Positions 1 to 7,203 of a stretch of DNA of 32,815 nucleotides are shown piece by piece (within the stretch, counting starts at the first letter, position 1; every line of letters starts with the position of its first letter). Made by a program: the position numbers and the translations under genes. The DNA is from Caulobacter sp. CCH9-E1 (GTDB lineage Bacteria; Pseudomonadota; Alphaproteobacteria; Caulobacterales; Caulobacteraceae): contig NZ_LSJA01000352.1 in NCBI RefSeq assembly GCF_001556515.1, forward strand, positions 1-32,815, written 5' to 3'. Under the pieces are notes generated by a model. That model did not search any database. It had not been told where the DNA came from and saw only the letters and a list, made by a program, of their open reading frames with translations.

Positions 1-558
1 TCCCGCCACATCCATAAGGATCGCTGGATCAGCGTCCGCGCCGACGACTGCGTCACCGACGAGGGCGCGGTGATCGCGCCCTACTACGTCCTGGAATATC
101 CCGACTGGGTCGAGGTGGTCGCGCTCGACGCCGACAACAACGTCCTGCTGGTCAGGCAATACCGCCACGCTCTCGGCGACATTTCCACCGAACTTCCCGC
201 GGGCGGCATGGATGCTGGCGAGACTGATCCCGTCGCGGCGGCCCGGCGTGAACTCCTGGAGGAGGCCGGATGCGCGGGAACCCTGACTCTCGTGGGCGAG
301 ACCCGTCCCAACGCCGGCACCCACACCAACCGCACGCACATCATCCTGGCCCGCGATGTCGTGAAGGTCGCCGAACCCCAAGACGAGCCCAGCGAGCGGA
401 TCGAGAGCGTCTGGGTTCCGCTCGCCGAGGCGATCCGCATGGCCCTGGCCGGCGAGATCACCGTCGGCATGCAGGCGGCCTCGCTGCTGCGCGGCCTGGC
501 GGCGGCCGGCGTGGCGAGGGTCGAGCCAGATAACAAGAAGGTCATGACGCAGCCTTAA
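1..558 (+). CDS. NUDIX hydrolase, 5' end outside window
   Basis: The reading frame is open from base 1 and runs into the stop at 556-558, so the gene begins upstream of the window; an internal GTG at 70 is not the true start. The visible product has the layout of an ADP-ribose/nucleoside-diphosphate-sugar pyrophosphatase-like NUDIX protein. An N-terminal strand region (YYVLEYPDWVEVVAL) precedes the NUDIX box GGMDAGE...RRELLEEAG, whose REXXEE glutamates bind the catalytic divalent metal. The spacing between the first Glu and the RE pair is eight residues, one more than the textbook signature, as in many NUDIX proteins with a GETDP...RREL box. Substrate cannot be read from the sequence. It is followed after 58 bp by an unrelated exported protease gene. 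Confidence 0.85.
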   Translation, partial: SRHIHKDRWISVRADDCVTDEGAVIAPYYVLEYPDWVEVVALDADNNVLLVRQYRHALGDISTELPAGGMDAGETDPVAAARRELLEEAGCAGTLTLVGETRPNAGTHTNRTHIILARDVVKVAEPQDEPSERIESVWVPLAEAIRMALAGEITVGMQAASLLRGLAAAGVARVEPDNKKVMTQP

Positions 559-616
559 CTGGCGCGCGCGCCGGTCCGATGCGACTTCCCCCCGCGAGCT
601 TTGTCGAGGGGACTCC

Positions 617-1666
617 ATGCGCATCCTGCCTATCACGGCCCTGGCCGTCGCCCTGGCCTTGGCCTCGCCGGCCTCCGCTGATGAAACCCTGAGCGCCAAG
701 AACGCCGGACGGGTGGTCGATGCGCTGATCGCCGACTTGAACGGCTATTTCGATCCGGCCAAGGCGGCCGAGGTCCAAAAGGCGTTGCGCGCGCAGCGCG
801 GGGCCCTGATCCAGATCCATGACCGTACGGCTCTGGCCGAGGCGCTGAGCGCGATCACCCTGAAGGTCTCCGGGGATCAGCATCTGAAGGTCTCGGTGGC
901 CACCAGCGACGCCAAAGTCGCCCAGATCAGCGACGCCGAGCAGGCGTTGATCGACCAGCGCATCGCCTATGGCCTGATGGCCATCCGCCGCCTGCCGGGA
1001 AATATCGGCTATCTGAAGCTCCGCTATTTCGAGCAGGGACCCGAGGGCGCCCGGTTGATCGACGCGGCCATGGGCCTGCTGCAATATTCCGACGCCCTGA
1101 TCATCGATCTTCGCGAGAACACCGGCGGGGGCGGCGCGTCCGACGCCCGGTTGCTAGGCCATCTCTCCCGCACGCCGCTGGTCATGGCCCAGCTGCATTG
1201 GCGCACGCCCGACGGCAAGGCGGAGATCGAGCAGCGAAAGGTCGACACGCCGGAGGCGGGGCCGCTCTATGCCGACAAGCCGATCTTCGTGCTGACCGGA
1301 AGCCGCACCTTCTCGGCGGCGGAGGGCTTCGCCTACGACATCCAAGCCAACAAGCGCGGCCTGTTGATCGGAACGCGGACGCGCGGCGGCGGCAATCCCT
1401 CCAACCGTCCGGCCCCGCCGCTTGGCTTCGGGCTGACGGTCTTCGTGCCCAACGGCCAGGCGATCCACCCCTTGACCGGCAAGGGCTGGGACGGCGTCGG
1501 GGTTCAGCCCGACGTCGAGACGCCGCTCGAAGGCGCCCTGACCGAAGCCTATCGTCGCGCTCTGGCGGCGGCTAAGCCCCTGGTCTCGACGCCAAGATCG
1601 GAGAAGGAGCGCGCCGACGCGATCGCCGATCCCGCGGCGGCGCTGTTGGCCGACCAGAAGCTCTAG
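617..1666 (+). CDS. Exported S41-family (tail-specific/IRBP-like) peptidase
   Basis: A 349-residue protein starting with a clear Sec signal peptide (MRILPITALAVALALASPASA, likely cleavage after residue 21), so it should act in the periplasm. An N-terminal helical region (about 25-110) precedes a C-terminal S41 core. The strand-loop LIIDLRENTGGGGASDARLL (about 161-180) and TFSAAEGFAYDI (231-242) match the S41 fold; Ser233 is the expected nucleophile. The signature resembles the retinoid-binding-protein-like S41 branch (FSAAE, later TRGGGNP) rather than CtpA, and no PDZ domain is evident. The ATG has a good ribosome-binding site (GAGGGGA, 6 nt upstream). The stop directly abuts the convergent thioesterase gene. 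Substrate unknown. Confidence 0.85.
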   Translation: MRILPITALAVALALASPASADETLSAKNAGRVVDALIADLNGYFDPAKAAEVQKALRAQRGALIQIHDRTALAEALSAITLKVSGDQHLKVSVATSDAKVAQISDAEQALIDQRIAYGLMAIRRLPGNIGYLKLRYFEQGPEGARLIDAAMGLLQYSDALIIDLRENTGGGGASDARLLGHLSRTPLVMAQLHWRTPDGKAEIEQRKVDTPEAGPLYADKPIFVLTGSRTFSAAEGFAYDIQANKRGLLIGTRTRGGGNPSNRPAPPLGFGLTVFVPNGQAIHPLTGKGWDGVGVQPDVETPLEGALTEAYRRALAAAKPLVSTPRSEKERADAIADPAAALLADQKL

Positions 1667-2521
1667 CTACTTCCGCACCCGCATCAGGCATTCCTGGGCC
1701 ACCGAGGCCAGGAGCTTGCCGTCCTTGCTGAACATCTGGCCGCGCACCAGGCCGCGACCTTGCGAGGCGCTGGGGCTGTCCTGCGCGAACAGGGTCCAGT
1801 CGTTGAAGTTGAACGGGTGGTGGAACCACATGGCGTGGTCCAGGCTGGCGCCCTGCAGGCCCGGCGTCGTCCAGATCAGGCCGTGCGGACGCAGGGCGCT
1901 CTCCATGAACGCCATGTCCGACGCGTAGGCCAGAGCGGCCTGCTGCATCTTGATGTCATCGCCCAGCGGGGCCTTGGCCCGCATCCAGACATTCTTGGTC
2001 CCCGACTTCTGGACCGGGGCGACCGGGTTCTGGGGATCTTCCCAGCGCACGTCCACGGGGCGCGGCTTCTTGGCGTGGGCCAGCATCTTGGGATGAATCT
2101 GGTCGCCCAGGCTTTCCAGGAACTCGACCTCGGTCATCAGGGTCTCGGGATCGGGCGCGCCGGGCATCTCCGACTGGTGCTCGAAGCCGTCTTCCGGGGT
2201 CTGGAACGAGGCGGCGAGGTTGAAGATCTGCTCGCCGTGCTGGATCGCCGCGACCCGGCGAGTCGTGAAGGTGCCGCCGTCCCGCGCCCGCTCCACGTCG
2301 TAGAGCACTGGCGCGTTCACATCGCCCGGGCGGATGAAATAGGCGTGCAGCGAGTGACAGATCCGATCCGGCACCGTGCGATAGGCGGCCAGAAGCGCCT
2401 GGGCGATGACCAGGCCGCCGAAGATGCGCGGGAAGCCGTCGTTGGGGCTGGTTCCCCGGAACAGGTTCACCTCGATCGCTTCGAGGTCGAGGATGTCGGC
2501 GAGGTTTTCGGTCGTCTGCAT
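1667..2521 (-). CDS. tesB: Acyl-CoA thioesterase II
   Basis: A 284-residue double-hotdog thioesterase hydrolysing acyl-CoA to free fatty acid and CoA. The start is the ATG at 2521 (MQTTENLADILDLE); an upstream ATG at 2566 would add 15 low-complexity residues unlike the family. TesB hallmarks are visible: NLFRGTSP near the N terminus, RIFGGLVIAQAL, HSLHAYFIRPGD, then in the second hotdog YASDMAFM with the catalytic Asp, LDHAMWFHHPFNFNDW, and the C-terminal RGQMFSKDGKLLASVAQE with the catalytic Gln. Length matches E. coli TesB. It converges with the S41 protease gene with no gap and is divergent from the deacetylase-like gene (82 bp between starts). Confidence 0.95.
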   Translation of the reverse strand: MQTTENLADILDLEAIEVNLFRGTSPNDGFPRIFGGLVIAQALLAAYRTVPDRICHSLHAYFIRPGDVNAPVLYDVERARDGGTFTTRRVAAIQHGEQIFNLAASFQTPEDGFEHQSEMPGAPDPETLMTEVEFLESLGDQIHPKMLAHAKKPRPVDVRWEDPQNPVAPVQKSGTKNVWMRAKAPLGDDIKMQQAALAYASDMAFMESALRPHGLIWTTPGLQGASLDHAMWFHHPFNFNDWTLFAQDSPSASQGRGLVRGQMFSKDGKLLASVAQECLMRVRK

Positions 2522-2603
2522 GGCGCAGTGCGATAGGCGCAGGCGTGCGCCGCCGCAAGTCGTCACCTTGCGTCAGGCCGTCGCGGCGCCCATCGTGATA
2601 GCG

Positions 2604-3518
2604 ATGTCCCGCCCGCCGCCGATCGTCCACCACCCCGCCTTCCGCGCCGAGATGCCGGCGGGCCACCGCTTTCCGATGGACAAGTTCTCGCGACTGGCCA
2701 GCGTGCTGGAAGCCGAGGCCGTCCCCGGGCCGGACGGGTTCGCGCGGCCCGAGCCGATCGACGCCGAGACTCTGCGTCTGGCCCACACCGAGGACTACGT
2801 CCGCGGCGTGATCGAACTGTCCCTCCCACCCGACGTCGTGCGGCGGATCGGCATGCCCAATACCGAGAGCGTCGCCACGCGGGCAAGGGCGGCGACAGGC
2901 GGCACCCTGCTGGCGGCGCGCCTCGCCCTGCAGCACGGGATCGCCTGCAACACCGCTGGCGGCAGTCACCACGCCTCGGCCGAGAGCGGGGCGGGCTTCT
3001 GCGTCTTCAACGATGTGGCGGTGGCCGCGCGGCGGCTGCAGGCGGAGGGGGCGGTCAGCCAGGTGCTGGTCGTCGATCTCGACGTCCACCAGGGCGACGG
3101 CACGGCGCGGATTTTCGAAGGCGATCCCAGCGTCTTCACCTTCTCGATGCACGCCGAGAAGAATTTCCCGCACCGCAAGGCCGTGAGTGATCTCGACATC
3201 GAGCTCGCCGACGGGACCGGCGATGAGGCCTATCTGGCGAAGCTGGGAGAGATCGCGCCGGCGCTGCTCTCCAGCGTCCGGCCCGATATCGTCTTCTTTA
3301 ACGCGGGGGTCGATCCCCACGCGGACGACAAGCTGGGCCGGCTATCGCTGACCGACGAGGGTCTGGCGCGACGGGAGGCCTATGTCCTGGGCGCTTGTCT
3401 TGCTCTTGAGATCCCCGTGGTTGGGGTCATCGGCGGCGGCTACGACGCGGACATCGATCGCCTGGCGGGCCGCCACGCCATCCTGCATCGGACGGCCAAG
3501 TCTCTGTATTCTCGGTAG
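2604..3518 (+). CDS. Histone deacetylase family protein (HDAC/acetoin-utilisation amidohydrolase)
   Basis: A 304-residue Zn-dependent deacetylase-fold protein. The frame is open further upstream, but the family-like N terminus begins at the ATG at 2604 (MSRPPPIVHHPAF). The active site is intact: GGSHHASAESGAGFCVFND (about 119-137) with the His pair 122-123, zinc ligands in DLDVHQGDGT (Asp160, His162) and Asp237 in FNAGVDPHADD, and the GGGY turn at 277-280. In bacteria such proteins deacetylate acetylated lysines, acetylpolyamines or small amides; which applies here cannot be told. The TesB gene next door is divergent, so a functional link is only possible, not shown. Confidence 0.9.
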   Translation: MSRPPPIVHHPAFRAEMPAGHRFPMDKFSRLASVLEAEAVPGPDGFARPEPIDAETLRLAHTEDYVRGVIELSLPPDVVRRIGMPNTESVATRARAATGGTLLAARLALQHGIACNTAGGSHHASAESGAGFCVFNDVAVAARRLQAEGAVSQVLVVDLDVHQGDGTARIFEGDPSVFTFSMHAEKNFPHRKAVSDLDIELADGTGDEAYLAKLGEIAPALLSSVRPDIVFFNAGVDPHADDKLGRLSLTDEGLARREAYVLGACLALEIPVVGVIGGGYDADIDRLAGRHAILHRTAKSLYSR

Positions 3519-3536
3519 TCTTCTAGTTCGCCATCC

Positions 3537-3571
3537 CCGTCGGCGCGGCTCTCGAAGGAGCGGCCCGACGG
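3537..3571. terminator. Hairpin between convergent genes
   Basis: A GC-rich inverted repeat (CCGTCGG at 3537-3543 pairing with CCGACGG at 3565-3571, with further partial pairing inside) lies between the end of the HDAC-like gene (3518) and the end of the small reverse ORF (3590). Its place between two convergent genes suggests a bidirectional terminator. It lacks a clear U-tract on either side, so the call is tentative. Confidence 0.4.
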
Positions 3572-3589
3572 AGGTTAAGCGGCGATCAC

Positions 3590-3688
3590 TTACAGGCTCT
3601 GGGCGAGCGAGCCGGCGATGATGACGAGCGGCAGAACCGCGAGAACGAGCGAGGCGACGCCGGAAACGGCGGTGGTCTTCATGGTCAT
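3590..3688 (-). CDS. Small 32-residue hydrophobic (single-pass membrane) protein
   Basis: On the reverse strand an ATG at 3688 opens a 32-codon frame ending at TAA (3590-3592). The product starts MTMKTTAVSG, continues with an uninterrupted hydrophobic segment rich in Val, Leu, Ile and Ala (about residues 9-28), and ends AQSL. This is the composition of a single transmembrane helix with a short basic N terminus. AAGGGATC, 6-13 nt upstream, is a good ribosome-binding site, and a second in-frame ATG follows at 3682. I do not recognise a family. Some small Caulobacter membrane proteins look like this, but function cannot be assigned. It is too short for normal gene-calling and may be missed in annotations. 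Confidence 0.55.
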   Translation of the reverse strand: MTMKTTAVSGVASLVLAVLPLVIIAGSLAQSL

Positions 3689-3783
3689 GGTCTTGATCCC
3701 TTTTTGCTCCGGCCGCCCCGTTGGCGTCCGGTGATCAGGGATATAGGCCCGCCCCTTGGTTGCTGCACGTTACCTTTGCTTCA

Positions 3784-3993
3784 TTACGCCGATTTTAAGA
3801 AGGTTATCACGCTCAATTCGCATTGCGAGGGTGTAATTTTACGTGATCGGCACGAGACAGAACAATATTTCACCGCTTCCCAGTCCTTTGCCCACTTCTT
3901 TCGCCACGTGAACGGGCGGCCGCAGGTTAGGCAGGTCTTTGACGGCAGGTCGCCTTTGGCGACCGCCTTCCCGCCCTTCCGCGAAGGTTTCAA
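3784..3993 (-). CDS. DUF2256 zinc-ribbon protein
   Basis: A 69-residue basic protein with the DUF2256 core: [20 protein letters not shown] (about 19-38) followed by [12 protein letters not shown] (about 41-52). The four cysteines (CxxC and CxxxC) likely bind one zinc. The family's role is unknown. The start is TTG at 3993, whose last two bases form part of the TGA stop of the upstream thioesterase gene (TTGA overlap), implying translational coupling in a three-gene reverse operon. The C-terminal tail (about 53-69) extends beyond the usual ~50-residue family length. Confidence 0.8.
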   Translation of the reverse strand: MKPSRKGGKAVAKGDLPSKTCLTCGRPFTWRKKWAKDWEAVKYCSVSCRSRKITPSQCELSVITFLKSA

Positions 3994-4415
3994 GCGCCGT
4001 CCTCGCTGGGCGCGACCAGGAAGAGGCCGCGCAGGGTGGCGATCGGGGCCGAGCGGGTCTCCTGCCAGGCCTCGACGTGGACGTTGGCGATCCGTCGGCC
4101 CAGCTTCTTGATGCTGGCGCGGGCGTAGGTGGTCAGGGGGCGTCCCGAGCGCAGGTACTCGATCGAGACGTCGATCGTGCGCGGCTGGCGCTTCATCGGC
4201 GCGGCGGCCGAGAGCTGCGCCAGCGCCGTCATCTCCATGAAGGCGCCCAGGACGCCGCCATGGATGGCCGGCAGCATCGGATTGCCGACGATGTGCTGGG
4301 CGAAGGGCAGGATGGCGGTCATCTCGTCCCCGGCCAGCTCGGCGCGCACGCCCAGGAACCGCGCATAGGGGATGGAGTCTAGCATCGAGACCAGGCGGCT
4401 GTCGGCGTCGCTCAT
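3990..4415 (-). CDS. PaaI-type hotdog thioesterase
   Basis: A 141-residue single-hotdog protein of the PaaI/4-hydroxybenzoyl-CoA thioesterase class. The helix motif [15 protein letters not shown] (about 52-66) is the hotdog core with the acidic residue expected to polarise the catalytic water; [13 protein letters not shown] (about 80-92) follows as the typical strand. It should hydrolyse a small acyl-CoA; the acyl group is unknown. Its ATG overlaps the stop of the upstream paralogue by 4 bp (4412-4415) and its stop overlaps the DUF2256 start, so the three genes form one coupled operon. Confidence 0.85.
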   Translation of the reverse strand: MSDADSRLVSMLDSIPYARFLGVRAELAGDEMTAILPFAQHIVGNPMLPAIHGGVLGAFMEMTALAQLSAAAPMKRQPRTIDVSIEYLRSGRPLTTYARASIKKLGRRIANVHVEAWQETRSAPIATLRGLFLVAPSEDGA

Positions 4416-4912
4416 TGGTCGGCTCCTCCGGTCTGGGCGCGGCTGGCCCGCGATGGCTTGAGGTTGGCGCCCGGCTTCTTGCCGGCGCTGGAGTCGAGCA
4501 TGAAGGTCGCCTGGGCGGTCGCCACCGGATCCTCAGGATCGCGGTCGTAGGCCACGGCGCGAACGAAGGCGACCGAGCGGGTCAGCTTGTAGCAATGGGC
4601 GCGCGCCAGGATGTCCAGCCCGGGTTCGGCGGGACGCATGTAGTCGATGCGCAGGTCCAGGGTGGCGATCGAGGTCCACGCCTCCAGCGCCGCGTGCACC
4701 GCCTGGCCGCTGGCGTGGTCCAGCAGCGTCGTGACCACGCCGCCGGCGATCACGCCCGTCTCGGGGTCGCCGACGATCTCCGGACGGTAGGGAACCTTCA
4801 GCAAGGCCATGGCCTCGCCGATCTCCAGCGTGGAGAAGCCCAGGGCCCGGGCTTGCGGACTGCCTTCGTTCATCGCCGTGGCGATCAGGCGGCTTTGTTC
4901 ATTATCGCTCAT
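4412..4912 (-). CDS. PaaI-type hotdog thioesterase, paralogue of the downstream gene
   Basis: A 166-residue hotdog protein, first gene of the reverse operon. The core [20 protein letters not shown] (about 53-72) corresponds to the HGG...D/E helix of PaaI proteins, but the usual His is replaced by Ala (AGG), while Asp in LLDHASG is retained. [17 protein letters not shown] (about 82-98) is the conserved strand. A lysine/arginine-rich tail follows the fold. Tandem pairs of such proteins can form hetero-oligomers, and the 4-bp overlap with the next gene fits co-production; this is inference. The 40-bp gap to the divergent exonuclease gene must hold both promoters. Confidence 0.8.
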   Translation of the reverse strand: MSDNEQSRLIATAMNEGSPQARALGFSTLEIGEAMALLKVPYRPEIVGDPETGVIAGGVVTTLLDHASGQAVHAALEAWTSIATLDLRIDYMRPAEPGLDILARAHCYKLTRSVAFVRAVAYDRDPEDPVATAQATFMLDSSAGKKPGANLKPSRASRAQTGGADQ

Positions 4913-4952
4913 GCCGTCTCCCTCGATGGGGATAGGCTTAGCCCGTTAGGCG

Positions 4953-5981
4953 TTGTCATATCCAGCCGTGATCAAGCCCGAAGATCTTCTCTGTCCCCGG
5001 CCTGGAGGCCTCTACTGCCCGCCGGGGGACTTCTACATCGACCCGGTCCGTCCCGTGGACCGGGCGGTGATCACCCATGGGCACTCCGACCACGCCCGCG
5101 CCGGTCATGGCGTCGCCGTCGCCACGCCCGAAACCCTGGCGATCATGGCCGCCCGCTATGGCGAGGACTTCGCCGGGCGGCGCGAGGCGGTGGCGTATGG
5201 CCAGACCTATGCCCGCGATGGCGTGGAGGTGACGCTAGTCCCGGCCGGCCACGTCCTGGGCTCGGCCCAGGCGGTGGTGCGCTGGAAGGGGCTGACCATG
5301 GTCGTCTCCGGGGACTACAAGCGCCGGCGGGATCCGACCTGCGCGCGCTTCGAGCCCGTGCCCTGCGATGTCTTCATCACCGAGGCCACCTTCGGCCTGC
5401 CGGTCTTCCGCCATCCCGACGACGCCGGGGAAATCCGCAGCCTGCTGGCGTCGGTCGAGCAGTTCCCCGAGCGCTGCCACATCGTCGGCGCCTATGCGCT
5501 GGGCAAGGCCCAGCGGGTGATCCGGCTGCTGCGGGAGGGTGGCTGGGACAAGACCATCTTCGTCCACGGCGCGCTTGAGCGCCTCAATGCGCTCTACGAA
5601 GCGCACGGCGTCGAACTCGGTCCGCTCGCCCCGGCGACCGCGTCCGGCCCCAAGGAGGCCTTCGCCGGCCAGATCGTCATCGCGCCGCCCAGCGCCGTCG
5701 CCGATCGCTGGTCGCGCCGCTTTCCCGACCCGGTCGACTGCTTCGCCTCGGGCTGGATGCGGGTGCGGGCCCGGGCTCGCCAGCGCGGCGTCGAGCTGCC
5801 GCTGATCCTGTCCGATCACGCGGACTGGGACGAACTGACCGGGACTCTGTCGGAACTTCGCCCCGGCGAGGTTTGGATCACCCATGGCCGCGAGGAGGCG
5901 CTGGAGCGCTGGTGCGAGCTGGAAGGCCTGCCAGCGCGCGCCCTGCGGCTGGTCGGCTATGACGAGGAAGAGGGCGAATAG
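4953..5981 (+). CDS. Ligase-associated MBL-fold DNA exonuclease
   Basis: A metallo-beta-lactamase/beta-CASP-type protein of about 342 residues resembling the ligase-associated exonuclease (mRNA 3'-processing-factor-like) family. The N-terminal block CPRPGGLYCPPGDFYIDP is diagnostic, THGHSDHARAGH carries the HxHxDH metal site, GHVLGSAQ and VVSGDYKRR follow, and LSDHADWDEL lies near the C terminus. Family members usually sit beside an ATP-dependent DNA ligase and a helicase; neither is within this window. The start is uncertain: TTG at 4953 is the longest frame, but GTG at 4968 (VIKPEDLL) gives the usual family N terminus. The end overlaps the convergent citrate synthase gene by 25 bp. Confidence 0.85.
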   Translation: MSYPAVIKPEDLLCPRPGGLYCPPGDFYIDPVRPVDRAVITHGHSDHARAGHGVAVATPETLAIMAARYGEDFAGRREAVAYGQTYARDGVEVTLVPAGHVLGSAQAVVRWKGLTMVVSGDYKRRRDPTCARFEPVPCDVFITEATFGLPVFRHPDDAGEIRSLLASVEQFPERCHIVGAYALGKAQRVIRLLREGGWDKTIFVHGALERLNALYEAHGVELGPLAPATASGPKEAFAGQIVIAPPSAVADRWSRRFPDPVDCFASGWMRVRARARQRGVELPLILSDHADWDELTGTLSELRPGEVWITHGREEALERWCELEGLPARALRLVGYDEEEGE

Positions 5982-7129
5982 CTTTCCGGCGCGGGGCCGA
6001 TATAGCGCGCCCTGGGGCGGATCAGGCGGCCGCTCTGCAGCTGTTCGATCGCGTGGGCGGTCCAGCCGGCGCTCCGGGCGGTCGCGAACAGGATGAAGGG
6101 GGCGTCCGCTGGGAGGCTCAGCGCGCGCGCCAGGCTGACCAAGGCGAAGTCGATATTGGGCGACAGACCGGTGGCCCGTTCAGTCGCGGCGCGCAGATCG
6201 GTCAGAAGGGCGGGGGGCTCGAACGCCGCCAGCAACGCCGCGGCGCGAGGATCGCCATCCGGATAGAGCGGGTGATCGAAACCCGGCATGGACGCGCCTT
6301 GCGAAAGACGCGCGGCCACGGCCTGGGCGGGATCACGTCGCTCGGCCTCCTCGACGAAGGTCTCGACCCGCGCCGCCATGCCGCCGTGCAGCGGTCCGGA
6401 AAGCGCCGAGAGCCCGGCGAGACACGCCGCCGATAAGGATGCGCCGGTCGAGGCCGCTACCCGCGCCGCAAAGGTCGAGGCGTTCAGTTCGTGATCCGCC
6501 AGCAGCACCAGGGCGCGCCGGACGAGATCCGCCCCCCTAGCGTCGAGGCCCCAGGCTGCCGCGAAGCGCAGGTGGGCAGGACCTTCGCCGGCTTGGCCGG
6601 TCGCCGCATCGACGATCGCGTCCAGGAGATCGGCGGCTTCCATCGCCAAGGCCAGGGGCGCGCGACCTCGGGCCGGCGGCTCCCGCCCCGCTCTCGTCGC
6701 CAAGGTCAGGAACAGGCGCTGGCGGGCGGTGTCGCCAATCAGCGGCTCGATCCGGCGAGCGGCCTTCAGGGCGACCCCGTGTCCCCGCCGCAGCAGGCGA
6801 GCGACGTTCTCCAGCATCAGGCCTTGCTCGGCGAGGTGGACGGCGTCGCGGCCGCGATACCAAAGCCGTCCTCCGGCGACGGTCGTGATCGCCGAAGGTA
6901 GGACGGGCTCGCCCCAGGCGATGGCCTCGGCGGCGACATCGGCCGCACGCCGACCGCGCGCTTTCTTTTGAGCCAGGGCGGCGACGTCCGAGGCGCGATA
7001 GAGGCTGCGGCGGGGGTCCTGCGGATGGGCCGTCGCCTCGATCCGGCCCCGGCTGACATAGGCGTAGAGCGTCTGCGGCCGGATCCCTAGCCGCTCGAGA
7101 ACCTGTTCGGCGTTCATCCAATCGGCCAT
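5957..7129 (-). CDS. Citrate synthase-like protein with N-terminal helix-turn-helix domain
   Basis: A 390-residue protein. Residues 1-60 form a MerR/excisionase-like DNA-binding domain (AEQVLERLGIRPQTLYAYVS, then RRSLYRASDVAAL). Residues ~65-380 are a citrate synthase fold. Catalytic positions by alignment to GltA are His248 in GPLHGG, His286 in PGFDHPLYP and Asp327 in NIDF, so the triad is kept, but the Arg that follows the second His in GFGHRVYK is Pro here and the preceding Gly is Asp. Condensation of acetyl- or propionyl-CoA with oxaloacetate is possible. The DNA-binding domain and altered active-site loop also fit a metabolite-sensing regulator. It is divergent from a plain citrate synthase paralogue, with a repeat-rich 74-bp intergenic region. 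It ends in a serine tail overlapping the exonuclease gene. Confidence 0.85.
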   Translation of the reverse strand: MADWMNAEQVLERLGIRPQTLYAYVSRGRIEATAHPQDPRRSLYRASDVAALAQKKARGRRAADVAAEAIAWGEPVLPSAITTVAGGRLWYRGRDAVHLAEQGLMLENVARLLRRGHGVALKAARRIEPLIGDTARQRLFLTLATRAGREPPARGRAPLALAMEAADLLDAIVDAATGQAGEGPAHLRFAAAWGLDARGADLVRRALVLLADHELNASTFAARVAASTGASLSAACLAGLSALSGPLHGGMAARVETFVEEAERRDPAQAVAARLSQGASMPGFDHPLYPDGDPRAAALLAAFEPPALLTDLRAATERATGLSPNIDFALVSLARALSLPADAPFILFATARSAGWTAHAIEQLQSGRLIRPRARYIGPAPESYSPSSSS

Positions 7130-7203
7130 ATAGATTGATTATATTGATCAAGATTGACAATCAAGGTGGGCGAGCGCCTTTTCGCGATGAAAGGAAACCG
7201 CAC
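7130..7203. promoter_or_regulatory. Divergent promoter/operator region between citrate synthase genes
   Basis: This 74-bp gap is strikingly AT-rich compared with its flanks and is packed with related elements: AGATTGA occurs at 7132-7138 and again at 7151-7157 (19 bp apart), TTGATCAA (7144-7151) is a perfect palindrome, and GATTGACAATC (7152-7162) is an interrupted palindrome. Such clustered symmetry fits an operator, plausibly for the helix-turn-helix domain of the adjacent citrate synthase-like protein. AAAGGAA at about 7190-7196 is the ribosome-binding site of the forward gene. Confidence 0.5.

Noticed and set aside
3704..4111. 135-codon forward frame over the DUF2256 gene
   Set aside because: Antisense to the recognised DUF2256 cysteine motif and Arg-rich without domain signal.
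4415..5578. 387-codon forward open frame spanning the thioesterase and exonuclease genes
   Set aside because: It crosses the divergent promoter gap and is out of frame with both real genes; its composition is typical of shadows.
7135..7203. Upstream ATG extension of the forward citrate synthase
   Set aside because: The added 23 residues would be encoded by the AT-rich operator-like repeats, and a good ribosome-binding site precedes the ATG at 7204 instead.
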